Positions 9,141 through 18,660 of a stretch of DNA of 64,000 nt are shown here, piece by piece; position 1 is the stretch's first letter; the number at the start of each line of letters is the position of its first letter. Origin of the DNA: Paenibacillus assamensis DSM 18201 (lineage in GTDB: Bacteria; Bacillota; Bacilli; Paenibacillales; Paenibacillaceae). The notes beneath the pieces are model-generated. The model made no database searches. It was not told where the DNA came from and saw nothing but the letters and a program-made list of their open reading frames with translations. Made by a program: the position numbers and the translations under genes. The stretch covers positions 1 to 64,000 of the forward strand of contig NZ_AULU01000019.1 in assembly GCF_000422445.1 (NCBI RefSeq), in the 5' to 3' direction.

Positions 9141-9752
9141 ATGGAAAACTGGATTACAGGTATTATGAATGATTTCGGCTATATCGGCGTCTTCTTATTG
9201 ATCGCGATTGAGAATTTATTTCCGCCGATCCCCTCAGAAGTCATTCTGACGTTTGGTGGATTCATGACAACGTACTCGGATATGAGTGTCGTAGGTGTTG
9301 TCATCGCTTCCACATTGGGATCTATCGTAGGAGCCATTGCGCTTTATTACGTCGGTTATCTTGTTGATGTAAATAGAATGGAGCGCTTTGTCGGTAAATA
9401 TGGCCGCTTCTTGCAATTAACTCCTAGTGATGTAACGAAAACGTACAGTTGGTTCACGAAATATGGGGTATGGGCGGTATTCCTTTGTCGCATGGTTCCT
9501 TTGCTTCGCAGTCTTATTTCTGTACCAGCGGGTAGTACGCGTATGAACTTCGGATTGTTTATGATACTGACAACGGTCGGTTCATTAATTTGGAATATCG
9601 CGCTAGTGTTGGTTGGAGCAGCTGTCGGTGCTTCATGGGAAACGATTGTTTCTTACATGGACACATACTCTAATATTGTCTATGCGCTTATCGCTCTAAC
9701 GGGTCTAGGTGTACTCGTATTCATTTTCAAAAGAAAGAAAAAAGCAAACTAA
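9141..9752 (+). CDS. DedA family membrane protein
   Basis: A 203-residue integral membrane protein of the DedA/SNARE-associated family. Diagnostic features are the re-entrant segment with ENLFPPIPSEVIL near residue 25, and the FLCRMVPLLRSLISVPAG block near residue 115 with its conserved arginines. Members of this family have been shown to recycle undecaprenyl phosphate (UptA/PopT) or phosphatidylethanolamine across the membrane; which substrate applies here is unknown. The C-terminus ends in a basic cytoplasmic tail. GGAG precedes the ATG by eight bases. It is a single-gene unit with its own terminator. Confidence 0.9.
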   Translation: MENWITGIMNDFGYIGVFLLIAIENLFPPIPSEVILTFGGFMTTYSDMSVVGVVIASTLGSIVGAIALYYVGYLVDVNRMERFVGKYGRFLQLTPSDVTKTYSWFTKYGVWAVFLCRMVPLLRSLISVPAGSTRMNFGLFMILTTVGSLIWNIALVLVGAAVGASWETIVSYMDTYSNIVYALIALTGLGVLVFIFKRKKKAN

Positions 9753-9792
9753 CCTTTAAATAATGATAAATCCACCTTAAAAAAGGGATTAC

Positions 9793-9836
9793 AGGCTGTG
9801 ATGGTTGTCGGATGATGACGGGTCACAGCCTTTTTG
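9793..9836 (+). terminator. Terminator after dedA-like gene
   Basis: AGGCTGTGA (9793) and TCACAGCCT (9823) form a nine-base stem followed by TTTTT. It also lies at the end of the convergent MocR-type gene. Confidence 0.85.
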
Positions 9837-9849
9837 CAATCTGCTCCAT

Positions 9850-11250
9850 TCATTTCAAAATAGAGGCTAGTCTCTGAACGCCTTTTTTTATTTGCTCCTC
9901 AGATAAATTTCCATAACCAAGAATGATGCGCTGCAGATGCTTTCCTTTTTCGATCGCATGAATTTCGACAGAATATACCCGTACACCGTTTTGCTCTAAC
10001 TCCTCTAATCGTTGGGCTGTGAACTGGATATTTAAAAATTCAGCGATAAGATGAAGGCCAGTAGAATGTCCTAATACAGTGATCTGATCACCGAAGTTAT
10101 CGGTTAGGCAGCCCACTAAATAATTTCTTCGCTTGCGATATATTTTTTTCATTTTAGCAATATGGCGCTCTAAGTGCCCTTCCTCAATAAAGCGCGTAAG
10201 AATCATTTGCTCCCATGTCGGTGTGTGCAGATCGGTTAACCATTTCAAATGGCGCCCCCTATTAATAAGTGTCGGAGGCAGTATTAAATATCCAATTCTC
10301 AATGCAGGGGATAATATTTTGCTAAAGGTTCCGATGTATATGACTCGCTCAGGATCTAACCCTTGTAAGGAGCTGATAGGGGCACCTTCATAGCGAAACT
10401 CACTATCATAGTCGTCTTCTACAATATAGCAGTCGGTTGTTCTCGCAAAGTTAATAAGCTGAACCCGTCGTTGTATAGGCAATACTCCTCCAAGAGGATA
10501 TTGGTGTGAGGGCGTTACGTAAACAAAACCTGGTTGTGTATGAAGCGGGAGGTCTTGTGTAATCATGCCTTGCTGGTCTACTGGTACTGGACATAGACGT
10601 GCCCCAGGTTGGGTAAAAATCGTGTGAATTTCATGCGTAATCGGATCTTCTAAAATGACGTCGGATGTGTGTGTAAGCAGCAGCTTAGTGATCAGTGAAA
10701 TAGATTGTGTAGCACCAGTTGTAACAATCAACTGATCAGGGTGGCACACGACCCCTCTTGTGCGAAGTAAATAACGGGCGAGTATAGTTCTAAGTTTCAG
10801 CAGTCCTTCTGGTTTCCCATATCCCCAAGCTTCATCAGGTGCATGCGTACATTCTTGTTGCGCGAGCTGCATCCATATTTTGCGTGGAAATAAGGACAAT
10901 GCAGGAATGCCGGGGCGAAAGTCTACCAAATCATGCTGCTCAGAACTAATTTTTTTAATTAGCTCTGTTTCCAACTTACTTACAGTTTGATGACGCGATT
11001 CTAAGTAGGTTCCTTCTGCTACAAAAGTACCTGATCCATGTCGTCCTTCAATATATCCTTCTGCAAATAGCTGTTCATAAGCTTCAACAATAATGTTTCG
11101 TGAGACTTGTAGCTGAGTGGAAAGCTCTCGTGTACTGGGGATGCGCTCTCCACTTTGGAGTTCTCCGTTGAGAATTTTGGTTCGATAGCTTTTATAAACT
11201 TGGCGGTAAAGAGGAGTGCCTGACGAACGATCTAGCTCGATCCATGTCAT
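9850..11250 (-). CDS. MocR-type transcriptional regulator (GntR HTH plus aminotransferase domain)
   Basis: A 466-residue fusion regulator. The N-terminal winged helix of the GntR family covers about residues 10-80 (RIPSTRELSTQLQVSRN, EGYIEGRHGSGTF). The rest is a class I aminotransferase-like domain with the PLP-binding lysine in GTFSKILSPALRIGY. Such proteins (PdxR, GabR, TauR) bind PLP or a PLP-amino acid adduct and usually control the divergent gene. Here the divergent neighbour, only about 125 bases away, encodes a proline dehydrogenase, so proline or a derivative is a reasonable effector; this is inference. The ATG at 11250 reads into a typical MTWIELDRSSGTPLYRQ start. Confidence 0.88.
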   Translation of the reverse strand: MTWIELDRSSGTPLYRQVYKSYRTKILNGELQSGERIPSTRELSTQLQVSRNIIVEAYEQLFAEGYIEGRHGSGTFVAEGTYLESRHQTVSKLETELIKKISSEQHDLVDFRPGIPALSLFPRKIWMQLAQQECTHAPDEAWGYGKPEGLLKLRTILARYLLRTRGVVCHPDQLIVTTGATQSISLITKLLLTHTSDVILEDPITHEIHTIFTQPGARLCPVPVDQQGMITQDLPLHTQPGFVYVTPSHQYPLGGVLPIQRRVQLINFARTTDCYIVEDDYDSEFRYEGAPISSLQGLDPERVIYIGTFSKILSPALRIGYLILPPTLINRGRHLKWLTDLHTPTWEQMILTRFIEEGHLERHIAKMKKIYRKRRNYLVGCLTDNFGDQITVLGHSTGLHLIAEFLNIQFTAQRLEELEQNGVRVYSVEIHAIEKGKHLQRIILGYGNLSEEQIKKGVQRLASILK

Positions 11251-11374
11251 ATGATCAGTCCCTTATTATAAAAGTGGTACTCTCTGTTTGGTTATGGATT
11301 GGCCCTGTTATCATCCATTTTAACACGGTAAGCTGGTGGCTAATAAAACTCTTTTGAGTGTGAGGGAGATGGTA

Positions 11375-12367
11375 ATGATGATAGGAACAGCAACTTCAGT
11401 ATCAGTGTCAGCATGGGAAGCTTCAGCTTCTCAGGCGTTGAAGGCTATTGCCCGCAATGAAAAAATGAAATCCCAAGTTCAACGTGGTGAAGGTTTGTAT
11501 CCGTTGTTATCAAGTGCTGCGAGGCGATTTGTCGTAGGCGAAACACGAGAGGAGGCCATTTCAGAAGCGAGTGAATTATTATTGAAAGGGTATGGCGTAT
11601 CTTTGGAATGTATCCGTGAGAATGTCCGTGATGTACGAGATTGTATCTCGGCAAAGGATGAATTTCTTGCAATCATTCGCACTGTTGGCCAAGCGAATTT
11701 ACAATCTACGGTGTCCCTTGATTTATCCTATATGGGAATGAACATGGATCCCCAGCTTACTTATGAACATTTACTAGAACTAGCGCAAGAAGCTGAACGC
11801 TATGGTATCACGATTATGATTAGTGCAGAGGAATCAACGAAGATCGATCAGATTATTAATATTTATAAAAGAATAGGTGAACAGTACGCAAATGTAGGGA
11901 TAACGTTACAAGCTCATTTGCACAGGACACTCCATGATTATTTAGACATTCAGGCTTATCCAGGAAAAATCCGAATTGTAAAAGGGGCTTATCAAGAAGC
12001 TGCAGATGTTGCACTCCCCAGATCAGAGGAACTGAATGAAAGGTATTTAGATATAGTCGAAATGGTAGCTGCTTCAGGTCGCCAAATCTCTATTGCTACT
12101 CATGACGAAGCGATTATTGAGAAAGTAGTGAAGAAGGGATATTTACAGCAGCCGAATGTGGAAATAGAGATGCTCTACGGAGTTAGGCCAGAGCGACTGA
12201 AAGAGCTGAAAGATGAGGGATATCGAACAAAAGTTTATGTATTGTACGGGGTGGAGTGGTATTTATATGTCTGTCACAGGCTCGCTGAGCATCCCCCGAA
12301 TATATACAAAGCAATTGAAGATATGGCTAATTTCTATGCAGAGACAGAGAAGGAATCTCTCTATTAA
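11375..12367 (+). CDS. Proline dehydrogenase (FAD-dependent)
   Basis: Oxidises proline to pyrroline-5-carboxylate with FAD, the first step of proline catabolism. The predicted protein is 330 residues. It has the PRODH barrel motifs: LQAHLHR, RIVKGAYQE (substrate and FAD site), ATHDEAII, EIEMLYGVRPE, and the C-terminal CHRLAEHPPN that corresponds to the RRLxERPxN arginine motif. The last block is slightly degenerate, with H where many members have R. GAGGGAG lies six bases before the ATG at 11375; another ATG follows at 11378, and an upstream GTG at 11336 lacks a ribosome-binding site. No pyrroline-5-carboxylate dehydrogenase gene is adjacent. Confidence 0.85.
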   Translation: MMIGTATSVSVSAWEASASQALKAIARNEKMKSQVQRGEGLYPLLSSAARRFVVGETREEAISEASELLLKGYGVSLECIRENVRDVRDCISAKDEFLAIIRTVGQANLQSTVSLDLSYMGMNMDPQLTYEHLLELAQEAERYGITIMISAEESTKIDQIINIYKRIGEQYANVGITLQAHLHRTLHDYLDIQAYPGKIRIVKGAYQEAADVALPRSEELNERYLDIVEMVAASGRQISIATHDEAIIEKVVKKGYLQQPNVEIEMLYGVRPERLKELKDEGYRTKVYVLYGVEWYLYVCHRLAEHPPNIYKAIEDMANFYAETEKESLY

Positions 12368-12446
12368 AAAGTTCCGCATGGGGCATACAAGGACTCATAT
12401 TTATCAGAGCATGGGAATAGAGAATCGGGGAGTAAACGAACAAACG

Positions 12447-12486
12447 TGAAGGCCGGAAGTCTCCCCTTGGAAACTCCGGCCTTATA
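12447..12486. terminator. Hairpin between convergent proline dehydrogenase and chemoreceptor genes
   Basis: AAGGCCGGAAGT pairs with AACTCCGGCCTT with one bulge. The T-tract is weak on both strands, so it may act as a convergent transcription barrier. Confidence 0.55.
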
Positions 12487-12496
12487 TATGCTAAAA

Positions 12497-14263
12497 CTAT
12501 GATTCACTCACTTTGAATTTACCGATACTTGTAGAGACAACCTCACTAAGGGAATGTAGACGCTCTGCTGATGTATGTAACGACTGGAATGCCGCCAGTT
12601 GATCAGAGGACGAGGCACCTATCGTTTCCGTTGTCGCAGCTGCTTCGGCAGCAACATTGGATATTTCTTTGATGGCATCCAAAACATGACTTCTTAACTG
12701 TTCAATTTGTTGGATGTCACTATTAACCGTATGAATAGAAGTAACAATCTGCTCGAAAGTGACAAACATCGATTCAAAGACCGTGCCAGCTTCAGCAACA
12801 ATTTGGCTTTGTTTGCTTGCAATCTGTTCAGTCGTTTTCATAATAGACAACGTGTTGCTGAATTCATTGTTGATACTGGAAATCGTATTTTTAATTTGTG
12901 CAGTAGCATCAAATGATTGCGTTGCTAGCTTGCGGATTTCAGTGGCTACTACGCCGAACCCTAGTCCTGCTTCGCCTGCGCGTGCCGCTTCAATACTAGC
13001 ATTTAAAGCAAGCAGCTTCGTTTGCTCAGTAATCTCATTAATCGTTTGTACGACGACACTAATATTTTTCATATTATCGGCCAAACGGGCGAGCTCCACA
13101 GTAGCCTTGCGTTGTACTTCGTCGGCTTGTGCAGTGTTTTCCTGGAGATCACGGACTTTATCCATGCCACCGCCTAATACCTGTTCGGCTTGAGAAGATA
13201 GGCCGTTAATTTCCTTGCTCTTCTCACTAACTCGTTCAATATTATTAGACAATTCTAACGTACGCTGGTGTGCTGCCTCTGTCAATGAAGCTTGGAGAGC
13301 TGCACCATCTGCAATATTTACAATAGCTTTTTGAATACTCTCGCTCGTAGCGGTCGTCTCCTCTGAGATCGTACTCAATTCCTCGGCAGATTCACTAACA
13401 TCCTGTATGGAACTACCTACCGTGGCAATGAGTGACTGGGTTTGGTCGATCATTGTTCTAAAGTCTTTAGATAGTGCACCAAGCTCATCTTCCGCCATAG
13501 ACTGAATTTGCACCGTAAGATCCCCTTCTGCCATTCGTTTCACATTGTCACGCAAATGGCTAATTGGACGGTTAATAGAGCGAATAATACCCCAGCCTAG
13601 AAGCGAACTGAGTAGGACACATAGTAAGATAATGATAACGGTATACCACAGTAAACGCTGATAGTCTTGTTTGACTTCAGTACGCATCCGTTCATTTTCC
13701 TCATTATAAAGTTCGCCGATTGCATCCAGGTTTTCTTCCATGCTATTAAACTTGTCATATGCCTCACCATAGGAAAGTTGAATACCTTGTTGGCGTACAG
13801 CAGGATCTGTGGACGAGATGTCTTGTAGAACACGATCCGCAATGGCCTCAAACTCTCCCCTAGACTTGTTATAAGCTTCGATAAGTTCCATTTCTTTGGG
13901 AAGAGATAAATTGTTGGCGGTATATTCACTAAATCTTGAATGGGCCTGATTTTTTTGCTTTTCATAATATTCGAGCTGGCTTTTAAACTTATCCGTCCCG
14001 GGCTCATGCATATGAAGCGATCTTTCAGCCGTTATCCACTGATAAAGATCGATACCAACTGCCCGTATAAGTTCGGTATTTTGTGCGTGAACATTCAGAC
14101 TTTTTTCCAGTGTGCTTTGTACTTTATAAAGATTGTACAAGCCAGTTCCCCCGATAAAAAGATTTGTTAAAAGGGCGACAGCGACGGCAATTAGTATTTT
14201 GGTACGAATAGATATTTTCTGAAAAACCTTTCCTAAGCGAATGGATTTCCCTTGTTGTTTCAT
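12497..14263 (-). CDS. Methyl-accepting chemotaxis protein
   Basis: A 588-residue transmembrane chemoreceptor. The first membrane helix (about 20-42) is followed by an extracellular four-helix-bundle sensor (about 43-205), a second membrane helix (about 207-228), a HAMP domain and the long cytoplasmic coiled coil. The signalling tip is clear ([31 protein letters not shown]) and contacts CheA/CheW. The sensor domain resembles 4HB_MCP; its ligand is unknown. No chemotaxis kinase genes are nearby. No sigma-D promoter was found upstream, unlike motAB; a perfect palindrome at 14360 may be involved in its control. Confidence 0.92.
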   Translation of the reverse strand: MKQQGKSIRLGKVFQKISIRTKILIAVAVALLTNLFIGGTGLYNLYKVQSTLEKSLNVHAQNTELIRAVGIDLYQWITAERSLHMHEPGTDKFKSQLEYYEKQKNQAHSRFSEYTANNLSLPKEMELIEAYNKSRGEFEAIADRVLQDISSTDPAVRQQGIQLSYGEAYDKFNSMEENLDAIGELYNEENERMRTEVKQDYQRLLWYTVIIILLCVLLSSLLGWGIIRSINRPISHLRDNVKRMAEGDLTVQIQSMAEDELGALSKDFRTMIDQTQSLIATVGSSIQDVSESAEELSTISEETTATSESIQKAIVNIADGAALQASLTEAAHQRTLELSNNIERVSEKSKEINGLSSQAEQVLGGGMDKVRDLQENTAQADEVQRKATVELARLADNMKNISVVVQTINEITEQTKLLALNASIEAARAGEAGLGFGVVATEIRKLATQSFDATAQIKNTISSINNEFSNTLSIMKTTEQIASKQSQIVAEAGTVFESMFVTFEQIVTSIHTVNSDIQQIEQLRSHVLDAIKEISNVAAEAAATTETIGASSSDQLAAFQSLHTSAERLHSLSEVVSTSIGKFKVSES

Positions 14264-14359
14264 CTCTCTATTATCCCCTTATTTTCATGGTAATTGTGTG
14301 AATCTAATAAATAGAAGTTCTAATATTGCATAAAATAAGAATATTATGGATTGAAATAT

Positions 14360-14379
14360 TTATGTTAATGCTAACATAA
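14360..14379. promoter_or_regulatory. Perfect AT-rich palindrome upstream of chemoreceptor gene
   Basis: TTATGTTA and TAACATAA are perfect eight-base arms around ATGC, about 100 bases before the chemoreceptor start and 50 bases after the end of the adenylate-forming enzyme gene. There is no T-tract on either strand, so an operator is likelier than a terminator. The binding protein is unknown. Confidence 0.4.
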
Positions 14380-14429
14380 TGAACTCGGTTAATCTAGTAA
14401 TTGGGGCAAAGGTAGAGCTTATCGTAGCA

Positions 14430-15998
14430 TTAGTTAATCATTCTTGTTCGTCCCATCCAGTACTCCCTTCTAATAGCTGCTTTATTCAACTTTCCTACCG
14501 TGGTTCTGGGGAGATTGTCCATAATTTCTAGTCGAGTAGGAACCTTGTAGTTGGCTAGTTTTCGATAGAAGTATCGCTGTAATTCGCTTAATGTAATCCA
14601 TGATTTTTTATTCAAGGTAATGACAGCCGTAACTTCTTCTCCTTCATCAGGCAGTGGAGTCCCTATTATAGCAATTTCACGAATAGAAGGGTGTCTGCTT
14701 AGTACTTCTTCGACTTCCGAACAGTAAACATTTGAACCGTTCACGATGACCATATCCTTTTTTCGATCAACGAGATATAAGTAGCCATCTTCATCAAATT
14801 TTCCTAAGTCTCCTGTGTATAGCCAACCATTTCGAATAGCCTGTTTTGTTTCTATGGGATTGTTCCAATAACCCAGCATCATCTGCTCGCCTTTACAAAT
14901 AATCTCTCCTACAGTTCCTGATTGGACGTCGCGACCGAGCTCATCAACGATACGTATCTCAAAAGGCTGTTGGCCCCAAGTTGTTATATCAGAAGGGTTT
15001 CCTACAGATAAGAGACGCTCTAACTTACCATCGATCATGCACTGGTTAACAGATAAGAAGCTAATGCATTGACCGCTTTCTGTCTGCGAATACACTTCTT
15101 TAATGTGAGCGTTAGGAAAAACTTTACGTGCTTTATGTAAGGTATCCACGCTGATGGGTGCCCCTCCACAGGAGATGACTTCAATGGAATCTAGACATCG
15201 GTCTTGTATACCATCCATTGTAACGATATCTCTAAGCAAAAGACCGACCGTGCCGAGATTTTTTATTTGCTCGCGCTCAATCATATCAATAACTTCTTCA
15301 GCTCGCAAAGGATAAGATTGCGCATAAATAAGACAACCACCTTCATACAAGGTCGTCCAAAGCATAAATTGCCCAGTTATATGAGCCTGATTCAATACGA
15401 TAGACTTCTTTGTAGGATTATGACCTCCCCCTTTATGAGGATTCATAAAAGACCAGTGACTTATACTGCGATGGGAATGCATAACACCTTTAGAATGGCT
15501 GGTTGTACCCCCTGTATAAATGATGAGTGCTATATCATCTGGATCAGGCTCATACCATTGTGATAACGATGGAGATGCAGCTATGAAAGTTTCTATGGAG
15601 TGTGTACCATCTCTAGCATGTAAAGGAATAGCGTAAGTACTGTTTAGTAAAGGGACATATTCTTCTGCTTGTAAATGATGAGAGTCGTATACGATAGCGA
15701 TAGGGTCTGCACTTTGAAGTATTTGTTTGATTTCATTAGGTACTAAGTTGGGGAATAGGGTAAATGGAACAGCACCTATCACTACAGCAGCGCATTCTGC
15801 AATAGCGAGATAGGGACTAGGGTGGCCTAGCAAAGCTATTCGATCTCCAGGTTTGAAGCCTAGTTGATGAAAGCTGTAGGCTACGCAATTGACATGATGC
15901 AGCAACTGCTCATAAGTAAGGGTGATGTTCTGACTTTTGATTGCATAGTTGGTTGGATGCATGTTTGCAACAGTGGGTAATATTTTCGAGAGCAGCAT
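14430..15998 (-). CDS. Class I adenylate-forming enzyme (acyl-CoA synthetase/AMP ligase)
   Basis: Activates a carboxylate as acyl-AMP, probably for transfer to CoA. The 522-residue protein has the ANL superfamily motifs: the P-loop YTGGTTSHSKG, YSQTESGQ, the YTGDLGKFDEDGYL aspartate, DRKKDMVIVNGSNVYCSEVE, and near the end the catalytic lysine in PRTTVGKLNKAAIR. The chain is normal length and apparently intact. I placed the start at 15998 because GGGGGA lies six bases upstream, dropping 25 residues of a longer reading frame. No carrier protein, thioesterase or pathway genes adjoin it, so the substrate cannot be inferred; long- or medium-chain acyl-CoA ligase is the default guess. Confidence 0.85.
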   Translation of the reverse strand: MLLSKILPTVANMHPTNYAIKSQNITLTYEQLLHHVNCVAYSFHQLGFKPGDRIALLGHPSPYLAIAECAAVVIGAVPFTLFPNLVPNEIKQILQSADPIAIVYDSHHLQAEEYVPLLNSTYAIPLHARDGTHSIETFIAASPSLSQWYEPDPDDIALIIYTGGTTSHSKGVMHSHRSISHWSFMNPHKGGGHNPTKKSIVLNQAHITGQFMLWTTLYEGGCLIYAQSYPLRAEEVIDMIEREQIKNLGTVGLLLRDIVTMDGIQDRCLDSIEVISCGGAPISVDTLHKARKVFPNAHIKEVYSQTESGQCISFLSVNQCMIDGKLERLLSVGNPSDITTWGQQPFEIRIVDELGRDVQSGTVGEIICKGEQMMLGYWNNPIETKQAIRNGWLYTGDLGKFDEDGYLYLVDRKKDMVIVNGSNVYCSEVEEVLSRHPSIREIAIIGTPLPDEGEEVTAVITLNKKSWITLSELQRYFYRKLANYKVPTRLEIMDNLPRTTVGKLNKAAIRREYWMGRTRMIN

Positions 15999-16168
15999 GT
16001 TTTTCCCCCTATATAAGATAGCCGGATTATTCATCATCATTACTCTTGCTGCGTAATTAGAACGTATCATCATAATCCGTTTACAGCAATGACTTTTTAC
16101 TGCGTTACGGATAAATTTTGCTGCTGCTTCGTACCTAGGTGTATATAGATTTCATTTTATACATGCCA

Positions 16169-16208
16169 AAATGGCCGAAGCTACCTTGTTTAGGTGTCTT
16201 CGGCCATT
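16169..16208. terminator. Terminator after LPMO gene
   Basis: ATGGCCGAAG (16171) and CTTCGGCCAT (16198) form a perfect ten-base stem. On the minus strand it lies just downstream of the LPMO stop codon and is followed by TTTT. Confidence 0.75.
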
Positions 16209-16233
16209 CCTATTTATTACATATGTCTCGATG

Positions 16234-17574
16234 CTAAGGGATTACTTTCCATACATCTACATTGCCAGGTGTTTCGCCTTGTGTCCACCATTTAGCTTCA
16301 TAGTTAGCACCATTATGTGTGACTTTACTGCCGCCTACGTAAGCAGTGGTTGCGCTCCATGTCGGATAGGTAGTTGGGGATGGAGTGGTAGTGACGTTAA
16401 GCACGTTGCTTGCAGCTGATACGTTTCCAGCAGCATCGATGGCTTTGACTGTAAAGGAATAGCTTGTATTTGGCGTTAAGCCTGTAACGAGATATTCGAT
16501 TGCTGTTCCTGGAACGGTCGTAATCAGCGTAGTGCCGCGGAATATTTGATATCCTGTAACTCCGATATTATCTGTTGATGCATCCCACATCAGAGGTATT
16601 GTGGTGGAGCCGATTGCACCCATAACGTGAAGACTGCTAGGAGCAGTTGGAGCTTGCGTATCTGGACCGCTTGCAGCAAGGGTTTTGAAAGTCGCGGTGT
16701 TGCTGGCTCCAGATACGTTGCCAGCAGCATCAATTGCTTTAATCGTAATATTGTAGGTTGTATTGGCAGTCAAGCCAGTCAAAGTAGTAGTCAATGCTCC
16801 GTTCGTAGTTGCGATTTGGCTGGAGCCATTGAAGATACGATAGCCAACTACGCCTGTATTATCTGTGGATGCATTCCAATTGATTTTTGCACTTGTGGTA
16901 CCAATATTGGTTGCAACCACACTTGTCGGAACAGTTGGAGCCGACGTGTCGGAGCTCCCTCCTCCAAAGTTAACATCAATAACATTATAGAAAGCGTTTA
17001 AGGTATCAGAAATTTCCCATACTGCGAGAATGACTTGATAGCCTGTCCGGCTAGGGACGTTACAAGTATCAGAGTAAGTGCCGCCTGGCTTCTGTCCATT
17101 GGAAGATACGCTGCAGAATGGGGTTAAGTCGAATGAGGCACGAGTAAGTGGGGCGTTAGGGTCCCAATTTTGCTTGGTGATGTAATATTTCCAGCTTGCT
17201 GTTGCGTGAGGGACTTTGATACTCCAGTTAAAGGTATTGGAGCCTGCGCTTATATTAACCTTCGACCATCGAGTAGAGGATTGCTGATCCAGTTGAGAGA
17301 ACATGCCGACACCTGCACTTGCAATTTTCCCATCAGCAGGCCCTCCAGATGGAAATACTTTAGTTCCCTCGAGGCTATATGGTTCATAAATAATTAAACC
17401 ACAGTTAGCATTTACGTTGTTCGCACAAAGTCCTGCACGGCTGTTCGTTACGTAACCGTGTGCAGAAGCATGATCCGCTAGTATGAGGGACAAGGTGTAG
17501 AGGAGTGCGAATGTAATGCTGCTAGCGATAAGAACTTTTAACGGATTGCGATTTGATAAGTGTAAAGAAGACAT
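16234..17574 (-). CDS. Secreted AA10 lytic polysaccharide monooxygenase with two FnIII and a CBM5/12 domain
   Basis: A copper enzyme that cleaves crystalline chitin (or cellulose) oxidatively outside the cell. It has a signal peptide of 38 residues ending ASA, so the mature protein starts with His39-Gly-Tyr. That His and the one in VPHATASW form the histidine brace. The catalytic domain runs to about residue 205, followed by fibronectin type III domains (about 210-300 and 308-400) sharing KAIDAAGNVS repeats, and a C-terminal carbohydrate-binding module (YPTWSATTAYVGGSKVTHNG). GGAGGGA precedes the ATG at 17574. Domain order is typical of Firmicute chitin-active LPMOs; chitin is therefore the likely substrate. 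Confidence 0.93.
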   Translation of the reverse strand: MSSLHLSNRNPLKVLIASSITFALLYTLSLILADHASAHGYVTNSRAGLCANNVNANCGLIIYEPYSLEGTKVFPSGGPADGKIASAGVGMFSQLDQQSSTRWSKVNISAGSNTFNWSIKVPHATASWKYYITKQNWDPNAPLTRASFDLTPFCSVSSNGQKPGGTYSDTCNVPSRTGYQVILAVWEISDTLNAFYNVIDVNFGGGSSDTSAPTVPTSVVATNIGTTSAKINWNASTDNTGVVGYRIFNGSSQIATTNGALTTTLTGLTANTTYNITIKAIDAAGNVSGASNTATFKTLAASGPDTQAPTAPSSLHVMGAIGSTTIPLMWDASTDNIGVTGYQIFRGTTLITTVPGTAIEYLVTGLTPNTSYSFTVKAIDAAGNVSAASNVLNVTTTPSPTTYPTWSATTAYVGGSKVTHNGANYEAKWWTQGETPGNVDVWKVIP

Positions 17575-18294
17575 TATAAATCCCTCCATTTTCATATTCA
17601 TTCATAGACGAACATAACCTGTGGAACAGGTACTTGCACTGGCCCTAGCGTTTTAAAAGCGCAGCCAGCTTGTTTGTTAACTTAAAAATATCCGCCTCCT
17701 TCCGTCAGTACGACTATGTATAGGCTCTTATCTTAGCAGAGCTTATACCCCGTTCTTTACGATTTAGTAGAAAGCGATTTCAATAGTAAATATGCAAGAA
17801 ACTAGAAGCAACTCTATCATATCGATGCTGTAAAAAATGAGCAATACTGATCTCACCGCGAATCCAATTTTGATTCTATGGATTCAGGCAAGGTCGTAGG
17901 TTCATTGAGCAATATGGCTTAGATCCTTTCCTCTATCCAGTTCTTGAAAACTATCGCCTTCAGGATATGTCGGATTTTCAAAGTAAGTTAAGTAAGAAAA
18001 GAAAGAGATAGAGCCCTGTTATCAATGGGTCATGCTTCAGTGGTTGAAAAAGATGTTCAGCTTTATACGAGATGGAAGCGGACAGTTTCATGTTAGGCCC
18101 CTCCAGCAATTATATAAAGTTAACGTGTATTTCATTTCATTTTCAGGTTTATCTTTCATAATCATTATTAAGCTGCTTCAAACCTAATGTTCTGGTTAAT
18201 AACGTATGGGAAATAGTTATAGAAAACGGTCTATAATCGAATTTTTTAATAAATGAAGGAAAAACAAGTTTCAATCGGAAAGGTGGAAATGAAA
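17575..18294. other. 720-base intergenic region with a cre-like site and a degraded coding remnant
   Basis: The part nearest the LPMO gene is its promoter region and carries a cre-like site. From 17874 to 18011 a frame without a start codon reads GRRFIEQYGLDPFLYPVLEN and onward, then stops. Its codon pattern looks like a gene fragment that has lost its start, but I do not recognise the family. Downstream sequence to about 18090 may be more of the same remnant. No intact gene is supported. Confidence 0.35.
17769..17782. promoter_or_regulatory. cre-like site upstream of LPMO gene
   Basis: AGAAAGCGATTTCA matches the catabolite-responsive element core TGAAANCGNTTNCA at 12 of 14 symmetric positions and lies about 195 bases before the LPMO start. 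Repression by CcpA of a chitin-degrading enzyme on good carbon sources would be sensible; binding is inferred. Confidence 0.4.
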
Positions 18295-18525
18295 ATGAAA
18301 AAATCGACAAGTGCCGCGGCGGCATGGTCGTTTTCAATGATGATGTTATTAGCGCCCACGATATCCGCACAAGCGGCTCCATCTACAACTACACCATCTG
18401 TCATTAAAATGGCGGAAGTGCAAAAGCGTGTCGATAATCCAGATAAGCGGCTGCTGACGCGGGAAAAAAGCAATTTGTTCCACGAGAAACATGTCGAATC
18501 AGAACGTAATAAAAGCGAGAAATAG
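18295..18525 (+). CDS. Small secreted protein, 76 residues
   Basis: I do not recognise a family. The N-terminus is a plausible signal peptide: MKK, a hydrophobic stretch (AAAAWSFSMMMLLAPTI) and SAQA-A as a cleavage site. The mature part, about 47 residues, is highly charged and ends with alternating Lys, Glu, Ser and Asn. AGGTGG lies about nine bases before the ATG at 18295; an ATG two codons earlier is closer. A strong terminator follows within 90 bases, which supports a real single-gene transcript. It could be a small extracellular or cell-wall peptide. Confidence 0.5.
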   Translation: MKKSTSAAAAWSFSMMMLLAPTISAQAAPSTTTPSVIKMAEVQKRVDNPDKRLLTREKSNLFHEKHVESERNKSEK

Positions 18526-18612
18526 TGAATGTGTCGAAGAGGGGTTTTGTAATCATATAAGGTAACTTATGTGCCTATAATTCCTCATTACTACAGTAGA
18601 CGATCACATAGA

Positions 18613-18660
18613 AAAGCAGGCTTAAATCGGACGACAAAAATCCGATAAGCCTGCTTTTTT
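18613..18660. terminator. Bidirectional terminator between small secreted protein and photolyase
   Basis: AAAGCAGGCTTA pairs with TAAGCCTGCTTT with an inner CGGA/TCCG stem, and is followed by TTTTTT on the plus strand. Confidence 0.9.
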
